Positions 9,837 through 20,400 of a stretch of DNA of 64,000 nucleotides are shown one piece after another. Every line of letters starts with the position of its first letter. The first letter of the stretch is position 1. Below the pieces are notes generated by a model. The model searched no databases. It was not told where the DNA came from and saw nothing but the letters and a program-made list of their open reading frames with translations. Source of the DNA: Hysterangium stoloniferum (Eukaryota; Basidiomycota; Agaricomycetes; Hysterangiales; Hysterangiaceae); NCBI GenBank assembly GCA_015178975.1, contig WHVD01000023.1, forward strand, positions 186,001-250,000, in the 5' to 3' direction. A program made the translations under genes and the position numbers.

Positions 9837-11421
9837 CAGTGGCTTCCAAAACTGTCCCAATGTTTTGGTAATTCTCAATAAATGCTTGATAACCTACCAA
9901 ATAAATTTTCTAAAATAGTGAAATTATTCCCACATATACTTTAGCATACTAGCTTTGATATACCCAAATAGTACATAATATAGATGGATATTGGTGTCAC
10001 AGTGAATATTTAAAAATGACCAATCATTGGGACAGTTTTGCAACCCACTCTTTTCACACATTTCATTATATCATATTATATTCTATAGGGCTAGGAAAAT
10101 TACAAAAAATATCACATGACATCTATTTGATGTTCTAATTAATATGTGACATGAAATGTCACATTTTAACTATCATTCTTATCATGAAAGCTATTTCCCC
10201 TCTCAAAGGAGAACAAGCCATCTCCCTCCTACAAAATGGACTCTTCAATAGGAATGTAGCCTCTACAACAAGTCTTATCAAGTCTACTATCAGTAGAACT
10301 GCTCAGAAGATAGAGATAGACAAAGAAAATCTGAAAGGAGGATGTCCATCCAAGCTTTCTCCTACTGACCAAAAGAGGATCATATATCAAATCACCTCTG
10401 GCAACCTAGATAATGCTGTCCAGCCACACATTACATTAACTCCATCAATCAATATCATGTCTCACCCAAAACAGTCAGAAGGACCTTGAAACAGCATGGT
10501 TTCAAAGCTGTAGTCAAGGCAAAAAGACCTTTGCTCAAGGCTCAACGTAGAAAGGCCAGATTAAGCTTTGCCCTCAAGTACCAAAACTGGACTGTGGATG
10601 ATCAGAAAAGGGTCTTGTGATCTGATGAGACCAAGATCAATAATATTGGGTCATATAAACATCAATATGTGTTGAAGAAAGCTGGAGAACCACTTTCTGA
10701 TAGGACAACCCAACTTACAGTCAAATGGAGGTGGAGATATCATGGTGTAGGGCTGTATGGGTTGGAATGGAGTGGGAATGCTTGCAGAGATTGAAGGAAA
10801 GATGGATTCTGCACAATCTGTGGAGATCCTGGCTCAGCATTTGTCTCAGAGCATTGAAGATTTGGAGATTTCAGCAGATGAGGCCATTTTCCAGGAGGAT
10901 AATAACCTAAACACATATCCAAGATGGCACAAAAATGGTTTTCTGAGAATCATATTCAGGTGTTAGACTGGACAGCACAGTCTCCTGACCTGAACCCCAT
11001 AGAACATCTTTGATTCCACCTGAAGAAAAAGCTCCAGAAATATCTTTCACCATTAAAGGTAGTTTAGGGGTTATAGGAGAGGGTGGAAGTGGAATGGGCA
11101 AAGATTGAGCCTCAGGAGTGTCAAAAACTGATAGAAGTTATGCCCAGAAGACTTGATGCTATAATAAAGCCTAAGGAATGTCATATGAAGTACTAGAATA
11201 ACAAGATATCTGATTCAAAAAGGGTGGTTGCAAAACTGTCCCAATGATTGGTCATTTTTAAATATTCACTATGGCACCAATATCCATCTAGATTATGTAT
11301 CAAAGCTAGTATACTAAAGTATATGTGGGAATAATTTCACTATTTTAGAAAATTTATTTGGTAGGTTATAAAGCATTTATTGAGAATTACTAAAATATTG
11401 GGACAGTTTTGGAAGCCACTG
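9837..11421 (+). mobile_element. Tc1/mariner DNA transposon, 1585 bp, with TA target duplication
   Basis: The element begins CAGTGGCTTCCAAAACTGTC right after TA (9835-9836) and ends with the inverted copy GACAGTTTTGGAAGCCACTG right before TA (11422-11423). Both TIRs are long and contain a second copy of the tip motif inside (GGGACAGTTTTGCAACCC near 10029-10050 and its inverse near 11221-11250), giving paired outer and inner transposase-binding sites as in IR/DR-type Tc1 elements. It encodes the broken transposase at 10151-11196. It sits inside the TIR element 9666-11871. Confidence 0.9.
10151..11196 (+). pseudogene. Tc1-family transposase, inactivated
   Basis: The N-terminus has a helix-turn-helix DNA-binding region (SPLKGEQAISLLQNGLFNRN, then SKLSPTDQKRIIYQI). 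The DDE catalytic core can be read as DET near 10621-10629, a degraded 'EDN...H...KWF' block near 10891-10950, and DLNPIEHL near 10990-11010. The C-terminus CQKLIEVMPRRLDAIIK is the classic Tc1 ending. It is dead: the frame is broken after codon 112, and two in-frame TGA codons (10618-10620 and 11011-11013) stand where the family has tryptophan (VLW-SDET and IEHLW). Both are G-to-A changes of TGG. Confidence 0.85.
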
Positions 11422-12184
11422 TATATGGATTATCCTTTTGGGGATAAATTCCACAACATGGATTGGTTGGCCAGATATTTCTGGTTAACTTTCTAAACCA
11501 AATAAATTTAAATTATATGAACTATATTTGAAAGTTTGCATAATATACAAGAGAATGCATTTCATCCCAAATATTAAGTCATAACCCAAATAATTTTGGT
11601 TAACTATAATGTTTGTGGACATTTTAAAAGTCATGGAGATACTAGAGAATGCATTTTACCCAAAGATTAGGTAACAACCCACATAATCTTGTATAACCAT
11701 GACATTTCTGCATATTTTAAAAGGGCATACAAGTCTTAAAGATCAAATTTTGGGATAATGAAATATAAACCCCTAAAACATGTAGTCATAGCCAGAGGAA
11801 GTAGTCTCACTTAAAAATATGAGGAGTTTTTCATAACATTTTGTATATTCAATGAATTGTGACTATCCTCCAATGGTTAGAACTTCCACAACTCTTCACA
11901 ACTAGAGCAATAGACTATTATATCATTTAATTACTACTATTTTAATAAGTCAATCTCACTATCACACTGTTACAAGTCAATATTGCTCACTCATTGAGTG
12001 GTAATTTACTTGACTCTTCACATCCCTGGAGACCTACCTGTGAGCCCCATACTTAACACAGCAGTTGTAAACTGTAGTGGACCTAAACACTGTCATATGA
12101 CACAGATGTGTCATACTAATATTCCAACAAAACAGATGTAAAGAAAATCACATGACAAGGCTCTCTTGTTCCTTGACCACCACC

Positions 12185-12812
12185 TGTGAGAGGTATGGCG
12201 AAATATGCTCAGAAATATAGTCTGGATAAGCCCATACTTTATTCCCATTGTTATTTCTTCTTTCTCTCTATTATACTTCTATGTTAGTTTGATGACCTAT
12301 GTATGCGGTTCATCGACTCTTGTGGGCGGATATATGCCAGACTCATGTATTCTAGTGCCTGTGATTAGAACTCAGACACCTTTTTACCTCGCAACCACGA
12401 CTTACCCAGACACACAGTTAGTATCCTGTAAGTCATGATTGAGGTATCATCTCGACCGTCACAGACGGGCTTCAACTATCTACATAATCTTAGTTTCGAA
12501 CTGTACCAGTCGAAACCCCATTTATATCTCAATCTGCACGGACAACATCCACGCTACTCTATCATTTGACTCTCATTACTCTTTTCTACACTCGAGCAGT
12601 CACTTGGAATCGCACCTAACAGTAAATTCCTTTATTTCATTGTAGCTATCTACTCTACCTTAGATAGTTACTTCACCCAGACGTATTGAACTAAATAGTC
12701 AATACTGGTTCAGCGTGTATTGAACTTAGACAGTCAATACAACTACGTGTCGTACCTAAACGGTCGATATTCTTCGTATATAGAACAGTTAGAACTTCCA
12801 CCACTCTTCACA
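12185..12812 (+). mobile_element. Solo LTR, family A
   Basis: It starts TGTGAGAGGTATGG and ends CACTCTTCACA, closely matching the copy at 4397-5031 over its whole length. The flanking 5-mers are CCACC (12180-12184) and CTACC (12813-12817), a target duplication with one change. No internal retrotransposon sequence remains. Confidence 0.75.
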
Positions 12813-13321
12813 CTACCTGCCTCTGGGGTTGGGGCCCCAGTGCTCGTGGTGAGGGTGGAGAGGCAGATGACAGTGAACAGGTTTGGGGGCCTCTGAATTC
12901 ACTGCTCTGTCAAAGTCGGCAGCCTTCAGCCGCACACCAGTGTTGTCTGTGGAACGTCACTGGCACCTACCAACCATGACTGCTGCCTGGCAGCAGTCTA
13001 CCCTTCCTACCCACCCCTGACTCCAGCATTCACCTATGCACTAGCAATGCAAGACTTCGGTGTGCCTGCAGCCCTTGTCGATGCCTGCTAGCAGGATCTC
13101 AGGCTTGTCTTGGGGCTTCAGCCCAAGGCCTCAAGGCCTCAGCTCTATACCATGTATATATCTACATGCCCCCCCTTTGCTTACTAAAATCCCTTCCATA
13201 CACATAGCTCACTCGGGACTTCGTACCACCATAGCATAGTTTCTCTGGGGGCCTTTTCACCCCCTAGCCGCAGTTAGCCATTGTTGCTTGAAGCGGGATA
13301 CAAATATATCAAAAAAAAAAG
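12813..13321 (+). repeat. GC-rich non-coding stretch ending in poly(A)
   Basis: This stretch is much richer in G+C than its neighbours, has no convincing reading frame, and ends in a run of ten A (about 13311-13320). A poly(A) end suggests the 3' part of a LINE or SINE copy, but I found neither its start nor a target duplication of its own. Confidence 0.25.
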
Positions 13322-13850
13322 TCACATGACATGTTTTTTTTTTTTTTTTAATACATTTATATACCACATCACATAATGAAGATACATAGCGGTTGGGGAG
13401 AGAACTACCCTAACGGTCGGTGGAGAAAAGGTGGGATGTGAATGCAGCGGGTTGGGATACGTGGGAGGGTCTAATGCAGGGTGGGGGTGATTAGGTCTTC
13501 CGGAAAGCATCTGAGGTGGCAATGAACTCGGCTAGGGCTTCAAGGCCCTTGTGTGTGCCGAGGATGATGGGGAGTGACAAGTCTTGAGAGGCGGCCTGGA
13601 GGAGATGGCGGTGCTCCTCGTAAAGGGGGCACTCGGAAAGGATGTGGAGGTGAGATTGCATGTCGGTTTCGCCACAGGGGCAGGTGGTGGGGAGGTCGGG
13701 GAGGAAGCAGTTGTAGTAGGCACCAAGGAATCCGTGGCCAGTGATGGTTTGGATGATGCGTGTGTGGACATGGCGGGGGCCCCCATATTCTTTGTGGAAC
13801 TTGGCCAGTTTGAGGGCAGGGGGTTTGTGGAGCCCTCACATGACATGTTT
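13322..13850 (-). mobile_element. 5'-truncated LINE insertion with ~15-bp target duplication and poly(A)
   Basis: The 15-mer TCACATGACATGTTT occurs at 13322-13336 and again at 13836-13850 and bounds the insertion. Directly inside the left copy is a T-run, which on the minus strand is the poly(A) tail. The right side starts abruptly within coding sequence, so the copy lost its 5' end. Long, variable target duplications, 5' truncation and poly(A) together are the signature of target-primed reverse transcription. Confidence 0.85.
13491..13835 (-). pseudogene. C-terminus of LINE ORF2-type protein (zinc-finger tail)
   Basis: The minus-strand frame is open from the truncation point to a TAA at 13491-13493. 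It carries TGHGFLGAYYNCFLPD followed by CPCGETDMQSHLHILSECP, the C-x-C-x8-H-x5-C type motif found after the reverse transcriptase of many fungal and animal LINEs, with the usual 'H.L..CP.Y..HR' pattern. It ends ATSDAFRKT. The RT and endonuclease domains are missing, so the copy cannot move on its own. Confidence 0.7.
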
Positions 13851-14124
13851 ATTATTCTCACAAGTGGTTTAGACTTATATTTTTACTGAAATATGTAGTA
13901 GCTTTTCTGTCACAATACTAGGGAGTCAAAAAATCATGATTATTTTGTGTTATTTATTATTCCACCAATTTTGATTAAAATTACATAAGCAGAGTGTCAA
14001 ATTCAATTTAAGATGCTGTGCTATATTAGGTAATTTTTTAAGAATTGTCTGATGTCTGGTATTTGTATTCTGAATCAATCTTTCCACAACAACAAACATT
14101 GGAACAATTTTTTGAGCCACTGTA

Positions 14125-14706
14125 TATATCTAATCCCCCATTTTATGGAAATTGGCTCTATGGTTTTAAAAGCAAGTTCTAATCCCTGTTACCTGTCACA
14201 GCTGTCAGTTTGAATTAGGAACTTAGAATTTTAGCATTATGGAGATTCATCCATTAATGCACATTGAGGCTCAGGAGCAATCACTTTACTTTCCTGCAAA
14301 GCTCAGTTGTGGCTCACTCTGACGTTCTTTCCGCAGACGGTGCCATCTACATCCATGTGACACACACGTGTTGCGTTTGTACCTATACTTCCATCAGACT
14401 TGGATGGGTTTATAGACTACTGAAAAAGTCCGAGTTTCCTGCCACTCGTACCTATGACTAAAGATAAACGCATTAATTTCCGTGCTAAGAATACGATTTT
14501 TTTATCTCATTAGATGTTCTCCTATGAAAATAGATATTTGCCATCCCGAACGGGGCACACTGCTCTAGCGATATTAATCATCATGACTCGTGAATCATCG
14601 AATCATGTATATCCTTTTTTTCAGACGGTTCATTTGTTGATCTGTATAAATATCGAGGCCTACGGCAACTTCGTGATCACCCTCTAACTCCTTCGACTGC
14701 TTTCCA
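14125..14706. other. No gene seen; boundary of repeat island
   Basis: At about 14101-14123 GGAACAATTTTTTGAGCCACTGTA looks like the right tip of another Tc1-like element, but I could not find its partner. After it the sequence turns to unique, gene-like composition. It presumably contains the promoter of the gene at 14707. I see no coding sequence here. Confidence 0.3.
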
Positions 14707-15591
14707 ATGGCTCGTTTCGCTCTCTTTATTCCACTTACTTGCTCGATTGTTGCGCTTGGTACATCTCTTGAGAACCCCCTCAAGTTTGGGAAAATTAAAC
14801 ACGACTATGAGGAGATCAAGCATGGTCTGGTAAATGCCATATTTTCAGCTTCACCTTGATATACTTGTAGTAATTCCGTGTCGCTTCATGCGTAGAAAGC
14901 TCTCACTAGTGCATTCGTCCATTTTTCTTTCACAAATGGTACAATCGTAGACGTGACGGTGTGTAGCACTTCTACCAGAACCCGGTTATACCATTTATGG
15001 AGACATACTAGAGGATAGGAAACCATTTTACATCACTCGGTGCCACCTTGACAAAGGTACGACTTCGTTCTCTCCTACCTGTTTATTTCTAATCATTCTT
15101 ATCTTATAGACATCCGATAATATTAAGGCAGGTTTCTGGTGGACTGAATAGCCAATGTATTTATTTTAGTACCTTCTCGCACAGGACTCTTCGACATTCC
15201 CCACTGAGCAGGCGTATGATCTTGCTGTCAGCTATGAAGAAATGTTGCCGTTGGTCTCATCCGTTGCCGACCACGCTACAGAGAAGAAAGCTTCATTTTC
15301 TCAGCTTGGCAACGAGGTAGTTACGTTTGTGGCAGACGAACTTGCACAGCTTGCCGCAGACATCAGCGTACGTACTCAAGGATCAAAGGGATGTTCATTG
15401 ACGGCTCTTTTTTCAGGAATTCAGCTATGAATTCTCTGATAAATGCCCAGTAAGTCTTGTGCAAGAGTTTATAGTACACTTGTTTACTCATGGTTTTCAT
15501 AAAGCTCGAGATCAAGGATGAAGTTGAGACGACTGCGAAGAGTATCGAAGCAGTGTTTTCGCGTTCTATTAATGTGTTTGTGCCTCAGTAG
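14707..15591 (+). CDS. Small secreted HsbA-like (cell-wall/hydrophobic-surface-binding) protein
   Basis: The ATG at 14707 opens a probable signal peptide (MARFALFIPLTCSIVALGTS), followed by NPLKFGKIKHDYEEIKHGL. Exons that can be placed are 14707-14829, 14896-~14938, 15170-15367, 15417-15449 and 15505-15591 (stop TAG), separated by short GT-AG introns. The segment between ~14938 and 15170 is not resolved and may hold one more exon. The later exons join to a helical region (PTEQAYDLAVSYEEMLPLVS, then KKASFSQLGNEVV) that resembles the HsbA family of fungal secreted proteins, in which helices bind hydrophobic surfaces. The family call rests on this pattern and the length. It is the first gene of the block and runs in the same direction as its neighbours. 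Confidence 0.5.
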
Positions 15592-17415
15592 CGTCATTGT
15601 TAAGCTGGATTCGATGATTGAACTTTTAAATGTACCTTTGGGGTCATTGGCATGAAGAGAATGAAGTGAGCGCACAATCTTTTTATCACAATCTGCAAAG
15701 CAGATTTGGCACACTGTTTCATCGTCCCGCCGTCTAGAACTAGCAGTGCTGCATTGACTGGTATTTGGGTATTTCCGTGATGCCTTTTGAATAGCCGGAC
15801 ATTCTAAGTATGAGAACATTGTTTATAACAATCAAGATCAAGGCAATTTTATCGATGCTGGTTATGTCCCAGGTTAGCTGTAATATTTAGTGTACCATTG
15901 ACAAACGATGGGACAACATCGATAGGACAACGTCTCCGACTGGTCCGTGTCTCGATTAGCAAATCTAAATATTATCCAACAGTTCGATAGTTCATAGAAG
16001 GAATATACATAGCATTTGGACTTGGTCTTCCTAACGAATCTCTCTACTCCAAGTTACCATAGGGTTGCCCATACTATTTATGGTTTCTATAACCTTTTAA
16101 CTCATTCAACCTCGCTGGTCAGCCTATCCTAGTAGGCTGTGTCACATCACATCCTCAACCTTTTTCTTGATGGACTGTAGAGACTGCATCACATACCCAT
16201 TCCCAGGTTCACTCTTGACCACCAAAAGGGGAATGCACGTGTGCAGCAAAAGTGCATCTAATTGACCTCTATTATCTCTTAATATTGCCTTGAATAACTG
16301 ATTTTATGCGGTCACAAAATGCTTCACTTTTTTAGGCATGCACATTGGATTTGATACTGACAAACTGAATTCAACCTAAAGGTTACCTTTACTGAATCCA
16401 GCTCGGCAAAGCTTCCGCAGCCTGGGAGAAGCCGGGGTTTGATGAAAAACATTCTAAACCCAAACCCTATTCTCTTCGCTATTAATTTCTCAAGCTCCTA
16501 AATCCTCCAGACATGACATCTTAGTTGATTCAGGTAGATTTAAGACTATGGAGATAAAAAGGACTCACTCCATTAATCAATTAAGGTTGCGAGGTGCTTG
16601 AGTGCCATACCGCAGACAGAGTCCTAGCTAAAACGTCCATACTGCCCGAGGACGGTGTCGAAAGTAACTTGGACTCGATTTCAATTGAGGTAGCGCACGT
16701 CTCCATGGAGATACTGGTATCGACGCTCCTGCTGATATCCCAATGGCAGAACGGACTTATTTCCATTGGGAATCTACATTAGGCAATAGCAAAGCAAAGG
16801 CACCCGGCGGGTCTCGCTTCGGGGAAATGAAAGATTAGCGAGGTTGAATCATGTTCCTGATGTTCATAAGCGGTATGTACACCATTCATACATCTTACGT
16901 GCAAATATAATAAACACTCTGATACCTCTATTATTTGTACAAAGTATAAACTTTTTTCGACAGTCTTCAGAATTTAAAAATACGCGAAATATATATATAT
17001 TCTGATAAATTTTCTGGGCACTTTCCAAATATATAGTTCAGCTTTGAAAATGTCCACATACAACTTGGGGCGAAATCCTCTAGGAATAAACTAAGATGTA
17101 TAACTACAAAGGTTGAGAAGGATGAATAATGTGCTTTTCCACTTGGGTTTTTGATGGTGAAATTGAAAGGAGTCACGCTTGGCCCTTTAAGGATATATGG
17201 AGTGACCCGCGACTTCTCGGGAACTTAGATCTATATTGGGCTTATAGACTCGCCTGCGGTTCCACTCACCTTGTCTGGCAATACATCCATATCCCAAATG
17301 ACTGGCCTGTGTTACCTACACAGTTATACCCCTGAAGCCTCCCTGAGCGATCGCGTGCTTTGTTCGACCTGTTTCTCTCAATGGAGTTTTTGCATCCTCC
17401 TACATAAGAGTTAGC
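15592..17415. other. Intergenic region, no gene supported
   Basis: Only short overlapping frames on both strands occur here, with no recognisable domain, no splice pattern that extends them and no repeat element that I can identify. It separates the HsbA-like gene from the large RasGAP gene and should hold that gene's promoter. Confidence 0.4.
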
Positions 17416-20400
17416 ATGTCTCATTTCCTCGGCGGTCGTCGAGGTTCTCTTGCCCAAATCGATTCCGATAGTCAGGGAATGGGCCTTCGGCGTAGTAAAC
17501 CGCCAGGCTCAGCCAGGTTGAAAGAAACAACCAACGCCGCGCTGTCTCCTGCACTGCGCCGGCCCAACAACCCTTTCAGGAACAAGTTGTTGGAGAAGCA
17601 AGTTCAGCTTCTTGTACAGAAGATAGACGCTAAAGTAAGTCGTCCACGCCGCAGTAGCATCCACTCACCCATTGTTTTCAAGTTGCCCTGTAACTCGGGC
17701 CTCAGTCTGAGTACAATCGAGAATGATGGTGTGGTAAACAAAGCCGTCGATGGTTTTTTCGAATTGGCTGTTACAAATCCAGACCTTGTAGTCCACCCAC
17801 TTTGCGTGCTTCTCGAGGAACTACACAAGGTGGGCTCTCAAATTCTGTTAGCAGACGAAGCGTTCTTAACTGGCTTGTGCCCATGTACTTTGAAAACAGC
17901 GAAAGCTTCCTGATGGTCAATATCCCGAGGACGTTTTGGATTCCCAACTGTTTATCATCAAAATAATTACTCGCGCCCTAGATGCTCGTTGGCCAGGCAT
18001 GCCTGTAAATCCAGCCAGCACACCCTCTGCATATCATTGCCAAGAGAATTCGATCCATCAGGAATCAAATAGTCAAAAGCACTCCCTAATAAAAATCGAT
18101 CCAAGCATCCCTCCACAACCGTCAACGACATCACTACAGAGTAATGTCAGCTCTGCGTCCTGGCTAGAGCCTTTTCCTCTTGACGAGGCCCTTGTTGTCT
18201 ATGCCTTGGACATAATATATAGCGCTCTACCAGACCTCCTTTCACCTAATATGGAAGACCGCTTTCCGTGGAATATTGTAGCTTGGGAACCGATGCCCCC
18301 GCGGCCTACTCGTGTCAAGAGAAGTGATGCTAACCTTGATGCCGAATTAGCGTCAACAAGGTCACTCATCGATAGCGGTTGTTTCAATCGTTATACAGTT
18401 TATTCACACGACCATGTACGCGACGAGGAGCTCCATGGAAGTTATTTTGTTAGTGTTCCTATCCTCATGAGACGGTGAGTGTCCTTGCATCATTGAACCT
18501 CCGGATTTATGAACCAAACCATTATCCGTTCTAATTATAGGTACATGGGACGCATCATATACAACCTTTGTGCTTCCAATTGGCCGGTCGTCTTCGCCCA
18601 TTTTCAAAAGCGACTGAGTAGTATGGCACACAAGGAAAAAGTAGCTACTCCAGGGCCAATATTACACCTGCAAGACCCTCTTCAGAGTCTGCGAAAATCA
18701 ATGCATCCACCCCAAAGCAAGCCTCAAGTGGCAATCTTCCAGAAGATGACCAAGTCTACGCCGGACCTCGTTGCAGAACATATGCCGCACCAGGAGCTAA
18801 TTTTGCTTACTTTTGGCATGATAGATCGTACGCGGTTGGTTGCAGTATTGAAGGGTATATCTAAAGCAACGGCTTTTATGTGTCAATGTTTACTCATAGT
18901 TCTCTGATTATAGAGTACATATCACTCTACGATGGAATGTCTGCCTCAACTCAGGAGGCAGCAAGTCTAGGGCTGAGGACAGTTATTATCAATTGGGCGG
19001 AGAGCTTTCCGGAAGAGTTTAAGGAGCTCTGGGCGACCCATGTTGTACATCGTCGCACATTGATCAGTGGCCAACGGCCAGAAGACGGTAACAGGCTCTC
19101 AAATCAACATCGATATCGAGTCCAATAACCCTTATTGTATTGTATAGAAACCAACCGCAGGTTCTTAGAAGGCATCCCCGAGCGAGCACTAGATCTCCTT
19201 CGCGAGCGAACCAAAACGGTAACTACTTTTTTTGTACATGCGCAACTTGATATGAAGGCAACGTGTTTTAGAGTGACCGCCGGACACCGTCATTCAATCC
19301 TGCGTTAGCGGCACTTCTGTCCATTAGTCCAAGCCGATGTGATGCCGCAATCGAAGTCGCCGAGGGTAATAAAAAGGCTACAAAAGCGGTCGGTCCTAAT
19401 ATATACTTCGCATTGTCCATCCCTGAATTGACATATCATGTCAGAATAACTTTTTGAAGCTTATGGCGCACTACCTAACGACCGGTAGCCCTGCGTTAAG
19501 TATTTCACAGCAGGCGTCGTACGCGTATCTTGATTTAATTCGGTTTTCGTATATGATTCCTCCTGCGACACCTGACCATGCGGAACCGTCTTTGAGACGC
19601 ATTGGGAAATCTTTAGCTGCCGATTTACTAGTATGTTTTGAAAATATTCCAATGCGATTGGTCGACATGGGATGATACACTAACGCTTTTTCAATTTATT
19701 AGAATTTCACGATAAAGGGTGGTTCGGCAGGCAGACCCTTCTTCGCTTCCCCTGATCCAATCGACGTCAACTACTATGCATATTGCCAGGCTGCGCTGTT
19801 TCGCTTCCACCCAGAGCATACCCTCACCTCCCTAATGAAGGTTTGTAGCAAATATGCGTATCAATCCTATGACTAAAAATGATCCAGGTTTGTTTGGAGC
19901 CTGGACGAAGCTATGCCGTCATGCTCTCTGTTGTGAAGGCATTAATCTTGCTCGTTGTCGAGGTAATGCTGTTTTTCAACCTGATAAGAGATTTGTATAA
20001 TAATGGCGGCCACGATGATCACAGAATCAGAAGTATCCTTGGCAACCTCATCTTAATATTACCTATCCGGTACTTACTCCTCGGCTGAGAAGCATCATAG
20101 TGGTTAGCTTTATATCTTTGCCACTTTTTATGGAATTCTGAATGAAATTCAAGTCCTGTCTCTGTTCCGTGCCTGAAGTTGTTGATGGGAAAACGTTCAC
20201 GCCATCCCCCGTGCCAATTTGTAATAAATTAGCAATTGCGAAGAAAAACAACCCCACACTGGCGGAAGTTATAGATGAGGAGGCTAGACTTTTAATACAC
20301 ATCCAAACTTTGAATCCCCTTCATCAAGGCTTCTGGTTATATGGCACTACGGACGAGGACCACAAATTGTAATTCTGTAGCACCGTTCCCTGAGATGTGG

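Larger units (their letters stand above)
9666..11871. mobile_element. TIR element (MITE-like) carrying a nested Tc1 element
   Basis: The outer ends read GGAGGATA at 9666 and TATCCTCC ending at 11871, an 8-bp inverted repeat, flanked by AAT on both sides (9663-9665 and 11872-11874). Removing it rejoins TATAGAAT and GGTTAGAACTTCC, which restores the usual 3' end of the family A LTR. Without the inner Tc1 copy it would be about 620 bp, AT-rich and non-coding. The short TIR makes the boundaries probable but not certain. Confidence 0.55.

Noticed and set aside
13584-13889. 101-codon plus-strand frame
   Set aside because: It is the shadow of the LINE C-terminus on the minus strand, which has the recognisable zinc-finger motif.
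14101-14123. Right end of a further Tc1-like element
   Set aside because: The tip (GAGCCACTGTA) is similar to Tc1 ends, but no matching left end or transposase sequence was found, so no element is claimed.
15484-15819. 111-codon minus-strand frame with several Cys
   Set aside because: It overlaps the last exon of the HsbA-like gene, and its Cys spacing fits no finger I know. No splice context.
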